DNA from: Pararhizobium sp. YC-54
GTDB lineage: Bacteria; Pseudomonadota; Alphaproteobacteria; Rhizobiales; Rhizobiaceae
Reading direction: 5' to 3'
Assembly: GCF_025847205.1 (NCBI RefSeq)
Contig: NZ_JAOYTH010000017.1
Location: forward strand, 62,001-126,000
Length of the DNA: 64,000 nt
Shown piece after piece: positions 34,941-42,902 of the stretch (the first letter of the stretch is position 1; each line of letters starts with the position of its first letter). A program made the translations under genes and the position numbers. Under the pieces are notes generated by a model, which saw nothing but the letters and a program-made list of their open reading frames with translations, did no database searches and was not told the DNA's origin.

Positions 34941-34997
34941 AAAAGAAAAAGGCCCCCAATCGGAAACCCGTGGAAGCCTCTCTCGTATTCTCTAGCA
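34941..34997 (-). ncRNA. Counter-transcribed RNA of repABC (incompatibility RNA)
   Basis: All studied repABC plasmids carry a short antisense RNA in the repB-repC spacer that lowers RepC synthesis. Here the minus strand has TTGACT (35032-35027), a 17-base spacer and GATTCT (35009-35004), giving a start near 34997. About 45 bases on, AGGCTTCC...GGGGGCCT is followed by TTTTTCTTTT, a strong intrinsic terminator, ending near 34941. The predicted RNA is about 57 bases, the usual size. Confidence 0.75.
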
Positions 34998-35090
34998 AGA
35001 TCGAGAATCGCATTTCCCGGAATCACAGTCAAGAGTCTTTGGCACCGTTTTGGTGATCGGTTTCTTTTGCCTTTTGAAAGGTGAAGGAAC

Positions 35091-36305
35091 ATGCAGAGTG
35101 GAAATGTAACGACGCCCTTCGGGCGGCGGCCGATGACGCTTGCCCTGGTCAGGGGGCAACTTGAGACGGCCGAGCATAATGCAAACAGGCCCGTCGACAA
35201 GTGGAAGGTCTTTCGGGACGTCTGCGAGGCGAAGGATAAGTTTGGGCTGCAGGACCGATCGCTCGCGGTGCTGCATGCGCTGCTGAGCTTCTATCCGGAA
35301 ACCGAGCTCGCCGACGAGAGCGGCCTGGTCGTCTTCCCGTCGAATGCGCAACTGTCGATCCGCGCGCACGGCATCGCTGGCACGACGCTGCGCCGGCATC
35401 TCGCCGCGCTCATCGACGCCGGACTGATCCAGCGGCGCGACAGCCCGAACGGTAAGCGTTATGCGCACCGAAGCAGGGGAGGGGAGATTGAGGATGCATT
35501 TGGATTCAGCCTGGCGCCGCTGCTCGCCCGTGCTGCCGAGCTGGCCGGCCTTGCTCAACAGGTCGCTGAAGAACGAATTCGGTTCAAGCGTGCCAAGGAA
35601 GCGCTGACCCTTTGCCGCCGGGATGTCCGCAAGCTGATTTCGGCCGCAATGGAGGAGGGGGCTGATGGCGACTGGCAGGAAATCGAGGCGATGTACATCG
35701 ATCTCGTCGCGCGCCTCCCGCGCTTTCCCAGACGCGAAGATGTCGATGCCGTGCTCGAAGACATACAGATGCTGCGCGAAGAGATCGTCAACCTTTTGGA
35801 AATTCAGCTAAAAGCAGAAAGAACGGACGGCAATGCTGGCCATGATGGATGCCACATACAGAATTCAAATCCCGAATCCATCTATGAACTTGAACCTAGC
35901 TCTGAAAAAGAGCAGGGCGAGAAGCCGAGGCAAGAACTGAGACGGATCGCCGAGCCGCTGAAGCCGTTCCCGTTGAGCATGGTGCTGAAGGCGTGCCCAC
36001 AAATCGCCGACTATGGGCCTAGCGGCCAGATTGGCCATTGGCGCGAGCTGATGGCGGCTGCCGTGGTGGTCCGGTCGATGCTGAAGGTCAGTCCGTCGGC
36101 CTACCAGGAAGCATGTGAGGTGATGGGGGCGGAAAACGCCGCCGCCGCCATTGCCTGCATCCTCGAACGGGCCGAGCACATCACTTCGGCGGGTGGTTAC
36201 CTGCGCGACCTGACCCGCAAGGCGGCGCGTGGCGAATTTGGCCTCGGCCCGATGCTAATGGCGGCGATGCGGGCCAATGCCGGGCCTGAGAAGCGGAGCG
36301 CATGA
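35091..36305 (+). CDS. repC: Replication initiator RepC (repABC)
   Basis: The 404-residue initiator unique to repABC plasmids. The N-terminal winged-helix DNA-binding part includes DRSLAVLHALLSFYPE and FPSNAQLSIRAHGIAGTTLRRHLAALIDAGLI (read in parts, about 55-115). The C-terminal part holds LKACPQIADYGP and GGYLRDLTRKAARGEF, also conserved. Translation is limited by the upstream antisense RNA; AAGGTGAAGGAAC precedes the ATG. In this family the origin lies within repC itself. The gene ends 20 bases from the convergent RHH gene. Confidence 0.96.
   Translation: MQSGNVTTPFGRRPMTLALVRGQLETAEHNANRPVDKWKVFRDVCEAKDKFGLQDRSLAVLHALLSFYPETELADESGLVVFPSNAQLSIRAHGIAGTTLRRHLAALIDAGLIQRRDSPNGKRYAHRSRGGEIEDAFGFSLAPLLARAAELAGLAQQVAEERIRFKRAKEALTLCRRDVRKLISAAMEEGADGDWQEIEAMYIDLVARLPRFPRREDVDAVLEDIQMLREEIVNLLEIQLKAERTDGNAGHDGCHIQNSNPESIYELEPSSEKEQGEKPRQELRRIAEPLKPFPLSMVLKACPQIADYGPSGQIGHWRELMAAAVVVRSMLKVSPSAYQEACEVMGAENAAAAIACILERAEHITSAGGYLRDLTRKAARGEFGLGPMLMAAMRANAGPEKRSA
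35805..35905. other. Possible oriV within repC
   Basis: The central third of repC turns AT-richer here (AATTCAGCTAAAAGCAGAAAG and AATTCAAATCCCGAATCC). In studied repABC plasmids the origin lies in an AT-rich stretch inside repC. The position is an inference from composition only. Confidence 0.4.
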
Positions 36306-36325
36306 GGAGCCCCGCGTCCAGCTGG

Positions 36326-36703
36326 TCAGGAAATGTCGGGAATTCGGTCCGCGATCTTTTCGAGATAGTCGTCGATCGCCTCTTCGATATAGGCGTTAAA
36401 CTTACGACGCTCGATTGCGGCAAGGATTTTGAGCGTTTTGTGGACGTCGGCGCGGATGTGGATCCCGGTGGTGACCTTTTCGGTATCTCGGAAGCGCTTG
36501 CCGGCGATCGGATCGCGGCTTTCGCCCTTGGCGACCATGTCGCGAAGCTGATTTCGGCCGACCGGCGGCTTCGACGTCGAGGCTCGATGGCCGTCCTCGG
36601 TGTGCGGAGGAGGGGCGGTGTGCTTTTCCCGTACCGACGGTTTTTGGCGGTTGGTCGAAATCAGCCCGAGAACGAGGTTCTTGCTGTCTGGTCCGTCGCT
36701 CAT
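36326..36703 (-). CDS. Ribbon-helix-helix protein, VirC2-like position
   Basis: A 125-residue protein with a disordered, basic N-terminal half and a C-terminal ribbon-helix-helix-like unit: TTGIHIRADVHKTLKILAAIERRKFNAYIEEAIDDYLEKI (read in parts, about 78-117). The ATG overlaps the stop of the ParA-like gene by four bases, so they are a pair. A ParA-like ATPase coupled to an RHH DNA-binding protein beside an oriT is the plan of VirC1-VirC2 and also of small ParA-RHH partition cassettes. A role in relaxosome stimulation or in partition is inferred. Confidence 0.72.
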   Translation of the reverse strand: MSDGPDSKNLVLGLISTNRQKPSVREKHTAPPPHTEDGHRASTSKPPVGRNQLRDMVAKGESRDPIAGKRFRDTEKVTTGIHIRADVHKTLKILAAIERRKFNAYIEEAIDDYLEKIADRIPDIS

Positions 36704-37383
36704 GCTTGAACTCCTTCGGCGGTCGATCTGTAAAGGGCGAGGATTTCGCCAAGCAGCGTTTCCATCTCGGCGATGGCTTTTGGGTCGGGCGTTGCCACTG
36801 TCTGAAGCGTGCCGGCGGCGCCAATCGACTGATAGGAGGCGCGTCGGGCGATCGGTTGCGATGCAAGGGCAACGCCGCTTTCCCGCAGGATTTCGCGCAG
36901 CGGCTGATGGGCCTTGGCGCGGCCGGTGACCAGGTCGTGCTGGTTGATGACGATTAGCGCTGGCAGTCTGCGCTTCTGGTCCTCCTCGACGACGGGGATA
37001 TGGTTGAGCGCGAGCTGCATGCCAGCGACAACATCGTCTTGCGTGGTCTGAAGCGGGATCAGCACGATATCGGCGCAATAAAGCCCGGCGAACAGGTTTT
37101 CGTTCGTCGTTCCTTCTATGTCGACGAAGACGATCTTGCCCTCTTGCTGGCAAGCTAACGCCAGCTTGTAGATGCGATCGGGGTCGAGGCAGCTTTCGGC
37201 CTCCAGCCGCTCCGGCCAGACATTCATCTGCTTCGACATCGTCACCCAGCGCATCGTATTGGCGCGGCTGTCGGCATCGATGAGAAACACGTCATTGCCA
37301 GCATGGGCGGCCGTTCCGGAGAGGGCGCGCACGAGCGTGGTCTTTCCGGTCCCGCCTTTCGGGTTGGCGATGGTGACGATCAT
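36700..37383 (-). CDS. VirC1-like ParA-family ATPase
   Basis: A 227-residue ParA-type ATPase without an N-terminal DNA-binding domain. PKGGTGKTTL (8-17) is the deviant Walker A. FLIDADSRANTMRW and FVDIEGTTNENLFAGL follow, then IVLIPLQTTQDDV. The DAD...RW arrangement, length and order of motifs resemble Agrobacterium VirC1 (231 residues), which gathers relaxosomes at the cell pole, more than RepA. AGGAACC stands before the ATG. It is divergent from mobC across 480 bases that contain an ATTG/CAAT repeat array and a probable oriT. Plasmid partition is the alternative role. Confidence 0.8.
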   Translation of the reverse strand: MIVTIANPKGGTGKTTLVRALSGTAAHAGNDVFLIDADSRANTMRWVTMSKQMNVWPERLEAESCLDPDRIYKLALACQQEGKIVFVDIEGTTNENLFAGLYCADIVLIPLQTTQDDVVAGMQLALNHIPVVEEDQKRRLPALIVINQHDLVTGRAKAHQPLREILRESGVALASQPIARRASYQSIGAAGTLQTVATPDPKAIAEMETLLGEILALYRSTAEGVQA

Positions 37384-37440
37384 GATGGTTCCTTTCGCTG
37401 AGAAGAAAACTATAATTAATCATCGGTCCGCGACTTGGCA

Positions 37441-37660
37441 ACGCTTTGTTGCCCATTGGTGATTGCCCACCGATGATTGACGAGCAATGATTGCCGGCCA
37501 ACAATCGCCAATGGACGATTGACCGCCGTAGCACTGGCAATGGGCAATCCTTGCGCTGCTAATAATTGATTAGTAACGAGTAATCGGCAATTGCCTACGC
37601 GGACATTGGCAACCCTTCGATTGACAACGGGCAATTGCCAGGGCTCTGATTGGGCCGTTG
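37441..37660. repeat. ATTG/CAAT-rich repeat array
   Basis: About 18 ATTG or CAAT tetramers occur in about 210 bases, mostly inside degenerate GATTGCC/GGCAAT elements in both orientations. Two are the palindrome GGCAATTGCC (37587-37596 and 37630-37639, the second written GGGCAATTGCC). Such arrays serve as binding fields for RHH or ParB-type proteins or as overdrive-like enhancers. No gene fits here; minus-strand frames merely echo the repeat. Confidence 0.6.
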
Positions 37661-37734
37661 TGGGTCGCTGGTCTGACTGGGTGATGACCGCGAAATCTAC
37701 GGTTCCATTGATGGAGTCTTATTGAAACTATATT

Positions 37735-37864
37735 TTATTTCTCTGTGGCAGGATAGTCAAGTTTGTGGTACAAACTCGACGTCACCCCGCCTCCGGCAGG
37801 GCTGAGGTTCGCGCCGAACGGCGCTCTGAGGCGCCTCCGGCACCAAGGTGAAGGAAAGGAAGAG
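37735..37864 (+). other. oriT: Candidate oriT region upstream of mobC
   Basis: The short space before mobC holds AT-rich sequence, then the inverted repeat AGTTTGT-GGT-ACAAACT (37760-37776), then two direct copies of CGCCTCCGGCA (37788-37798 and 37832-37842). An inverted repeat next to an AT-rich stretch just before mobC is the usual oriT setting. The nick site cannot be fixed from sequence. Confidence 0.5.
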
Positions 37865-38233
37865 ATGCGAAGCGAGGTCGTCAGGGTTCGTCTGATGCCG
37901 GAGGAGCGGCAAGCGCTCGCTGCACTTTGCGGAGAAAAACGCACCGCAAGCGAGGTGATCCGACTGCTGTTTCGCGAACAGGCTGGTCTTCCGCTTCCCG
38001 TTGGGCCGGTCGAGGCGGACGTCCTGCGTGGCACGAACGAAGAACTGCGGCGCATTGGCATCAACCTCAACCAGGCGGTTCGGGCGATGAACGAGGGGCG
38101 CGTCGGCTATGAACCGCATCTGGATGCCGCGCTGCGCCACCTTGTCGAAGGTGTGTTCCGACTGCGAGCGGACGTCGACCTGATGCTGCGGATCAGCCGG
38201 CAGGCACGAAGGAGGGGCGGACATGGCGCATGA
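37865..38233 (+). CDS. mobC: Mobilisation accessory protein MobC
   Basis: A 122-residue relaxosome accessory protein. The N-terminus (SEVVRVRLMPEERQALAALCGEKRTASEVIRLLFREQ, read in parts) is a ribbon-helix-helix unit, and RRIGINLNQAVRAMNEG is the conserved MobC core motif (the INLNQ signature). MobC proteins help open oriT DNA for the relaxase. The ATG at 37865 has GAAAGGAAGAG before it; a longer frame from 37763 would read through the candidate oriT and is rejected. It overlaps the relaxase gene by 11 bases. Confidence 0.88.
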   Translation: MRSEVVRVRLMPEERQALAALCGEKRTASEVIRLLFREQAGLPLPVGPVEADVLRGTNEELRRIGINLNQAVRAMNEGRVGYEPHLDAALRHLVEGVFRLRADVDLMLRISRQARRRGGHGA

Positions 38234-40796
38234 CTGGGCCGGCCTGCTCGGTGCAATCGACATCTATTCGGCACGCCGCGCATCCTCTTTGATCGACGAA
38301 GAGGATGAGCGGCGGCGGCGCGGACGGGCGCTAGGAAGCGCCGCCGGCGGCGAGCCGGCTCAGAAGCGGTATATGCCGACCGGGATCGCTCGCAAGGGAG
38401 GGCGGATTTCCACCTCGTCGCGTGAGCCAACGGTCGCGTCGGTCCTACGGCCGGCGAAGAGCTCGCAGCAGGAAGTCATTGCGCTGATAGATGCTCTGGA
38501 TACGGCCCAGCGTCGGCAAGAGGATGACGAGCTGCGTCGGCGTGGTAGCGGGGGAGGGGGCAGTGCCGCGGCGACGCGTATCGACCAACCAAAAGACTAT
38601 CGCCGGTTGGCAAAGGATCGGGCCTCTGTTGAGGCCGCAAGCCGGGCGGCACTTGCCGCAGGTGCGCAGCCGGTGGTGATCAAGGTTACGTCGACGGTTT
38701 CGAGCCGGGCGTCGGCGGCCGGGCTTCTCACCTATCTTGGAACCCGGGAGACCGAAAGCGAAGACGGCGAAAAGCAAAAGGTCGATATTCCCATTCTCGA
38801 TCAAGATGGTGTTGCGCTTGCAAGCCGGGAGGATCGTGCAGCTGTGCTGGCCGACTGGGTGTCGGAGTTCCGTGAAGCCTACGCGGTGAATGCAGTGGCG
38901 ACCTTGTCGATGACGATTGACGAAAGTGTTGCAGACGACGACCTGCATGACGCTCTGAACGCCACCTTCGGTTCAAAGCCGTTTCTCTATGCCCGTCGCC
39001 CCAATGGACAGGTGTCGGTTTATGCAGTCACCGACCTCTCGGCAAAAAAGATTGCCGGGGCACTGGAGGCCCGCGAAAGCGGTCAGGGTTCGGCGCGCGC
39101 TGTCGAAGATGCGGAAACTGACTTTGAACGCCGGCTGGCGGGGGCCGGCATCGCTGCCGATGTTCGCATTCTCGGCGTTGCGGCTTCGAACAAGTCGGGC
39201 CGCTATTTTCTCGAGAAATTCCTGCGCACCGAGAAGCGGATAAACACGAGCGCCGATGATCCAGTGAAGCGCGGCTCCTCGTTCAAGCAAACAGCAGATG
39301 GAATTTGGCAGGATTGGTCGGCGCATATTCGAACGGTTGAACCGCGCAATGCCTTCCATGTGATCTTCTCCGCCCGCGCCGGGACCGACGCGGAGGCGAT
39401 GCAACGCGCCGTGCGCGATTTTTTAAGTGAGCAGGTGGCGGGCCATCGGTGGATCACCGCCCATCATCCAGAGACCGGGCATGTGCATGTCCATGCGATG
39501 ATTTCTGCCCGCGATGACGTGGGTAAAGCGTTGCGGTTCACAAAGCCGGAACTTTATCAATGGCGGGAGCGGTTTGCGGCAAAGGCGCGCGAGCATGGCA
39601 TCGCCATGGTAGCGACGCGCCGTGCCGATGTAGCAGCAACGCGACCCTATAGCCAGGCGCAGGCTGGGGCGTATGAGCGCGGCCGTAGCGACCCACGTTA
39701 TCTCAAAAGCCCCGCGGTCAACAAACGCGTCGAGCGCAAGCGGGCCGGGGTGGTCGATAGCGCTTCGCTGAGCAACGGAAGCCTTGCGCTTGCTCCGAAA
39801 TGGCAGGCAACGGCGACTGCGCTGAAACTCGCCGGTGCGAAACCTGCCGTAATCGAAGCGGCCCAACGGTTCGCGACCGCAGCTGCGAGGAAAGCGTCGC
39901 ACATTGCGGCGCGCCCGACAAAGGGTTTCGTGCTTCTACGGTTGGCGACTGAGGGCGTGGCGGATCGGCAATCTATGGCAGCGACAGTTCAGCGCGCGGT
40001 CGGCGTCGACAGCCAATTCGTATCGATGAAGGGCAAGACCCTGGTCGTTCTTGCTCCGACGGCAGCAAGCGTCAGCAAGATCGAAAGGGAACTCGCGCGC
40101 CAGAACGATGAAATCGGTCGAGCCGGCGAGACCCGTTCGGTTGTCAGGGACATTGAGCGCCGGCTCTCGCAACACGGGATTCGCGCTGCCGTTTCAGTAG
40201 AAGCCGCCGGTGCTGCAAAAGACAGTGCGCCGACGCCTTGGCTGCAGAACCGCTTCGATACGCTTTCTCTGGCCGCAGGCTCTGAACCGGCAGAGCCGCT
40301 GAGGGAATTCGTGACTCTGGTTTCAGATATCAAACAGCAAAAGGAAAATGCCATGCCACTATCGCTGGAACAGTTCGATGAGCGCGTCGCGCGGGCCAAC
40401 AAGTCGATGGATCGACTGGAAACGATGGTCGACAGCAGCACCGAGCGCCAGGCGGTCGAAGAAATGCGGCGCGAAGTTTCGGCACTCTTTGCCGAGCAAC
40501 GCCGTGACATCGAAATGCAGCAGATGCGATCGGTCATGGAAACGAGCGGGGGAGGGGGCGCAGCGCCGGCGGCACGCGCGGACGACAGTCGACCTCAAGA
40601 CCGGACGCCCTCGTCGAATGTCGATCCGACCGTCGCCGCCCAGCAACAGGCGATTGCTGCTGGCCGCGCCGCGCGGGCGGCACGCGAGCAGGCGAGTGCG
40701 GCGAAAGGGGCGCAGGATGAACTGCGTCGTGAGATCCTGCGGCAGTCGGAACAGGAGCGTCAGCGCGATAATGGTCGCGATGGAGCGGAGCGGTGA
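38223..40796 (+). CDS. mobZ: Relaxase (MobZ-like)
   Basis: An 857-residue relaxase that would nick oriT and stay bound to the 5' end of the transferred strand. The histidine triad of the HUH fold is GHVHVHAM (H420, H422, H424), preceded by WITAHHPETG. A conserved tyrosine in the SAAGLLTYLGTRE segment near residue 180 is a candidate nucleophile. The C-terminal third is helical and charged (LEQFDERVARANKSMDRLE and so on) with low-complexity ends. The mobC-mobZ arrangement matches rhizobial plasmids that are mobilised in trans by another conjugation system. No vir/trb secretion genes lie in the window. The symbol is by analogy. Confidence 0.82.
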   Translation: MAHDWAGLLGAIDIYSARRASSLIDEEDERRRRGRALGSAAGGEPAQKRYMPTGIARKGGRISTSSREPTVASVLRPAKSSQQEVIALIDALDTAQRRQEDDELRRRGSGGGGSAAATRIDQPKDYRRLAKDRASVEAASRAALAAGAQPVVIKVTSTVSSRASAAGLLTYLGTRETESEDGEKQKVDIPILDQDGVALASREDRAAVLADWVSEFREAYAVNAVATLSMTIDESVADDDLHDALNATFGSKPFLYARRPNGQVSVYAVTDLSAKKIAGALEARESGQGSARAVEDAETDFERRLAGAGIAADVRILGVAASNKSGRYFLEKFLRTEKRINTSADDPVKRGSSFKQTADGIWQDWSAHIRTVEPRNAFHVIFSARAGTDAEAMQRAVRDFLSEQVAGHRWITAHHPETGHVHVHAMISARDDVGKALRFTKPELYQWRERFAAKAREHGIAMVATRRADVAATRPYSQAQAGAYERGRSDPRYLKSPAVNKRVERKRAGVVDSASLSNGSLALAPKWQATATALKLAGAKPAVIEAAQRFATAAARKASHIAARPTKGFVLLRLATEGVADRQSMAATVQRAVGVDSQFVSMKGKTLVVLAPTAASVSKIERELARQNDEIGRAGETRSVVRDIERRLSQHGIRAAVSVEAAGAAKDSAPTPWLQNRFDTLSLAAGSEPAEPLREFVTLVSDIKQQKENAMPLSLEQFDERVARANKSMDRLETMVDSSTERQAVEEMRREVSALFAEQRRDIEMQQMRSVMETSGGGGAAPAARADDSRPQDRTPSSNVDPTVAAQQQAIAAGRAARAAREQASAAKGAQDELRREILRQSEQERQRDNGRDGAER

Positions 40797-41576
40797 AGTC
40801 GTGGCTTAATAACCTGGATTCTGAACAGGCCGCCGCGGCTCAACGAGGCCATGGCCAGCCGGTTGGTTGTCGGAGGTCACTATGTGTGAGGTTTGGAACG
40901 CCGGACATCGACGCATATCATGCTTCGTGGATGCATAACTCGACCGCGAGATGGGCGTCGAGGCCGTTGATGCTCTCGGCCGGAATAGGACTTCGACGGG
41001 CGTCTCAAGCTTGCCGACCGCAACGATGTCAAGAGCTTCCGCGAGCGCTTCAATACCAGTGGGCCGAGTTGCAACAGGCTTCATCGAGCTCCGGCAGGCC
41101 TGTAGCCGCGCCCTAACTTGCGCCTCGGTGCGCTCCATCCTGGACAATCATCTCAATCGCGGCCGCAGCGTCGACGCAAACCGTCTTGCATGAGCCCATC
41201 CAGCACGCCAACATCCGTGAGTCTCGCTATTACAACTGAAGGAGAACGAACATGCTTGCCCACCCAAGCAGCAACTTCCCATCTTCCGTAAATCGACGCC
41301 GCCGAAGGTCTGTCGCCACTAAATCGATGGTCCTTTGCTTACTTCAGTTGAAAGCATATCCAGTGCAGCGTTCGGTCGATACGACGAGACGACCTTGCGT
41401 CGTTGGCCGCGGACCAACCGCAGGCCTTTCTTTTGTGACTTCCACCACGTAACGACAGCAAACGGTCGCATCGCCGAAACGATGCATCAACGATGCTGCC
41501 TTGCGCCAATGAGTAGACTGTTGTCAGAACAGGCCAAAGGTTATGGCACCAGGTACGGCTCCTTGATCTTCGCTGG
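40797..41576. other. 780-base gap after the relaxase gene
   Basis: No convincing gene. A very good ribosome site (AAGGAGAACGAAC) stands before an ATG at 41252, but the frame it opens is short (66 codons) and has no family signature, so this may be the head of a destroyed gene. The region separates the plasmid backbone from the next cargo. Confidence 0.45.
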
Positions 41577-42494
41577 TCAGTTCGGTTCGCAGACCAAAAA
41601 GGGGTTCTCAGCTTTGGCTGCGGTTGCCAGCCAAGTACTGAAGGTGCGCACGTTGCGTGCGCTCCAAGACCGGACCGGAGCAACTAGGAAGTATGTCATA
41701 CCGGTAAGCGTGGATTGATCAAAGATTTGCGTCAAAGTACCTTGTGCTAGTGCGAGGTCCACGAATGGACGGCGCCCGATCGTAATTCCCATGTGCTGCT
41801 CTGCAGCCTGTAAGGCCGCAGAACGGGTGTCCACCTCCAGCCAGTGCCGCACATCCCCGAGGCGAACATCATTTTGCTCGGTCCAAATGCGCCATTCATC
41901 GGGTGCAGAAGCAGTATAAATTAGAGGTAGAGATAGCAAATCCGACGGTCGAGTGATCGGCCCGCGACGCGCAAGGAAGGTGCTAGAACAAACAGGGGAT
42001 ATCGTTTCTTGAATGAGCGCGATTGACTTATAGGCACCTGTGGGCTCAACACCATATTGCACGGCAAGATCAATATCACTGCCCGAGAGGTCTATTTTCT
42101 CTGGACTTGTTACAAGCGCCACAGAAATCTCAGGATGCTGTTCAGCAAATCGCGCGAGCAGTGGCACCATCCACAGCTCCGCGAGCGACGGAAACATGTG
42201 TATCGAAACTCTGCCCGTCTTTCGCGCCGTCGACACCTTGAGCATTGCGGCTTCTAGCAGGTCAAGAACCTGTCGCAGTTCGTTCGCCAAATTCGCCCCC
42301 GCTTTCGTGGCTTTGAGACGGTTGTCCGTCCTAATAAGCAGTTTGGTCCCGACGTGGCTCTCGAAAGATTTAACTTGATGGCTGATCGCACTGGCAGATA
42401 TGCCGAGCTCATCGGCCGCAGCCTGTAGGTTGCCGTGTCGAACCAACGCCTCGAATGCACGGATAGCGGCAAAGGGCGGAATTTTACGTCCCAT
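41577..42494 (-). CDS. LysR-family transcriptional regulator (GcvA-like)
   Basis: A 305-residue LysR regulator. The N-terminal winged helix reads FAAIRAFEALVRHGNLQAAADELGISASAISHQVKSFE (read in parts, about 8-45), and the substrate domain begins near residue 92 (GRVSIHMFPSLAELWMVPLLARF). The SAISHQVK recognition helix and later GITIGRRPFVD are close to the GcvA/AmpR branch. AGGAG stands 12 bases before the ATG. It is divergent from an aldehyde dehydrogenase gene, which it probably controls. Confidence 0.93.
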   Translation of the reverse strand: MGRKIPPFAAIRAFEALVRHGNLQAAADELGISASAISHQVKSFESHVGTKLLIRTDNRLKATKAGANLANELRQVLDLLEAAMLKVSTARKTGRVSIHMFPSLAELWMVPLLARFAEQHPEISVALVTSPEKIDLSGSDIDLAVQYGVEPTGAYKSIALIQETISPVCSSTFLARRGPITRPSDLLSLPLIYTASAPDEWRIWTEQNDVRLGDVRHWLEVDTRSAALQAAEQHMGITIGRRPFVDLALAQGTLTQIFDQSTLTGMTYFLVAPVRSWSARNVRTFSTWLATAAKAENPFLVCEPN

Positions 42495-42902
42495 AGATTT
42501 GTATTACTCCTGGCGCTTGTCTTCAGCGCTTTGCTAAAATGCCATTATATCGGCTTTCCCTTTGGCCTGAAAGAGTGGCGTAGAGCAGCAGATCGACAAT
42601 CACAGCGGCAACGCTCGGTCTTTACGCAACCCACGGGGAATAGGGTGGCAAAGTGGCGTATCTGCTGCCTCGCGGCAATTACATTCGGCGAGTTGGATTG
42701 TCCCCTGCCACCCGTTCCATTTTTCCGAAAGTGGCCGCCAGAAATATCAACCAGACTGGGAACTCTCATCGTCCAGGTTGACCAAATGTATCGTGAAGCG
42801 TGAAATCTTTCTTAAGAGCGCTGAAAATTTATTCAATTGAACCTCTGGCACCGAAGGAGGATCAAAACTTGGAGACTTGATCCTGACAAAGAGGTGCGCA
42901 CT
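42495..42902. other. lysR/aldehyde dehydrogenase intergenic region
   Basis: The 408 bases should hold the divergent promoters and LysR binding sites, but I could not fix a T-N11-A site. Frames on the minus strand (42545-42769) have no recognised product. AAGGAGG at 42854-42860 has no in-frame ATG/GTG/TTG within 12 bases. Confidence 0.4.

Noticed and set aside
37416..37634. Minus-strand frame over the ATTG/CAAT array
   Set aside because: Its repetitive translation only reflects the DNA repeats, and it has no ribosome site.
37441..37660. CRISPR array
   Set aside because: The repeat units are short, degenerate and in both orientations, without regular spacers or cas genes.
42545..42769. Insertion sequence remnant in the lysR/ALDH intergenic region
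   Set aside because: No transposase motif or terminal inverted repeats could be seen.
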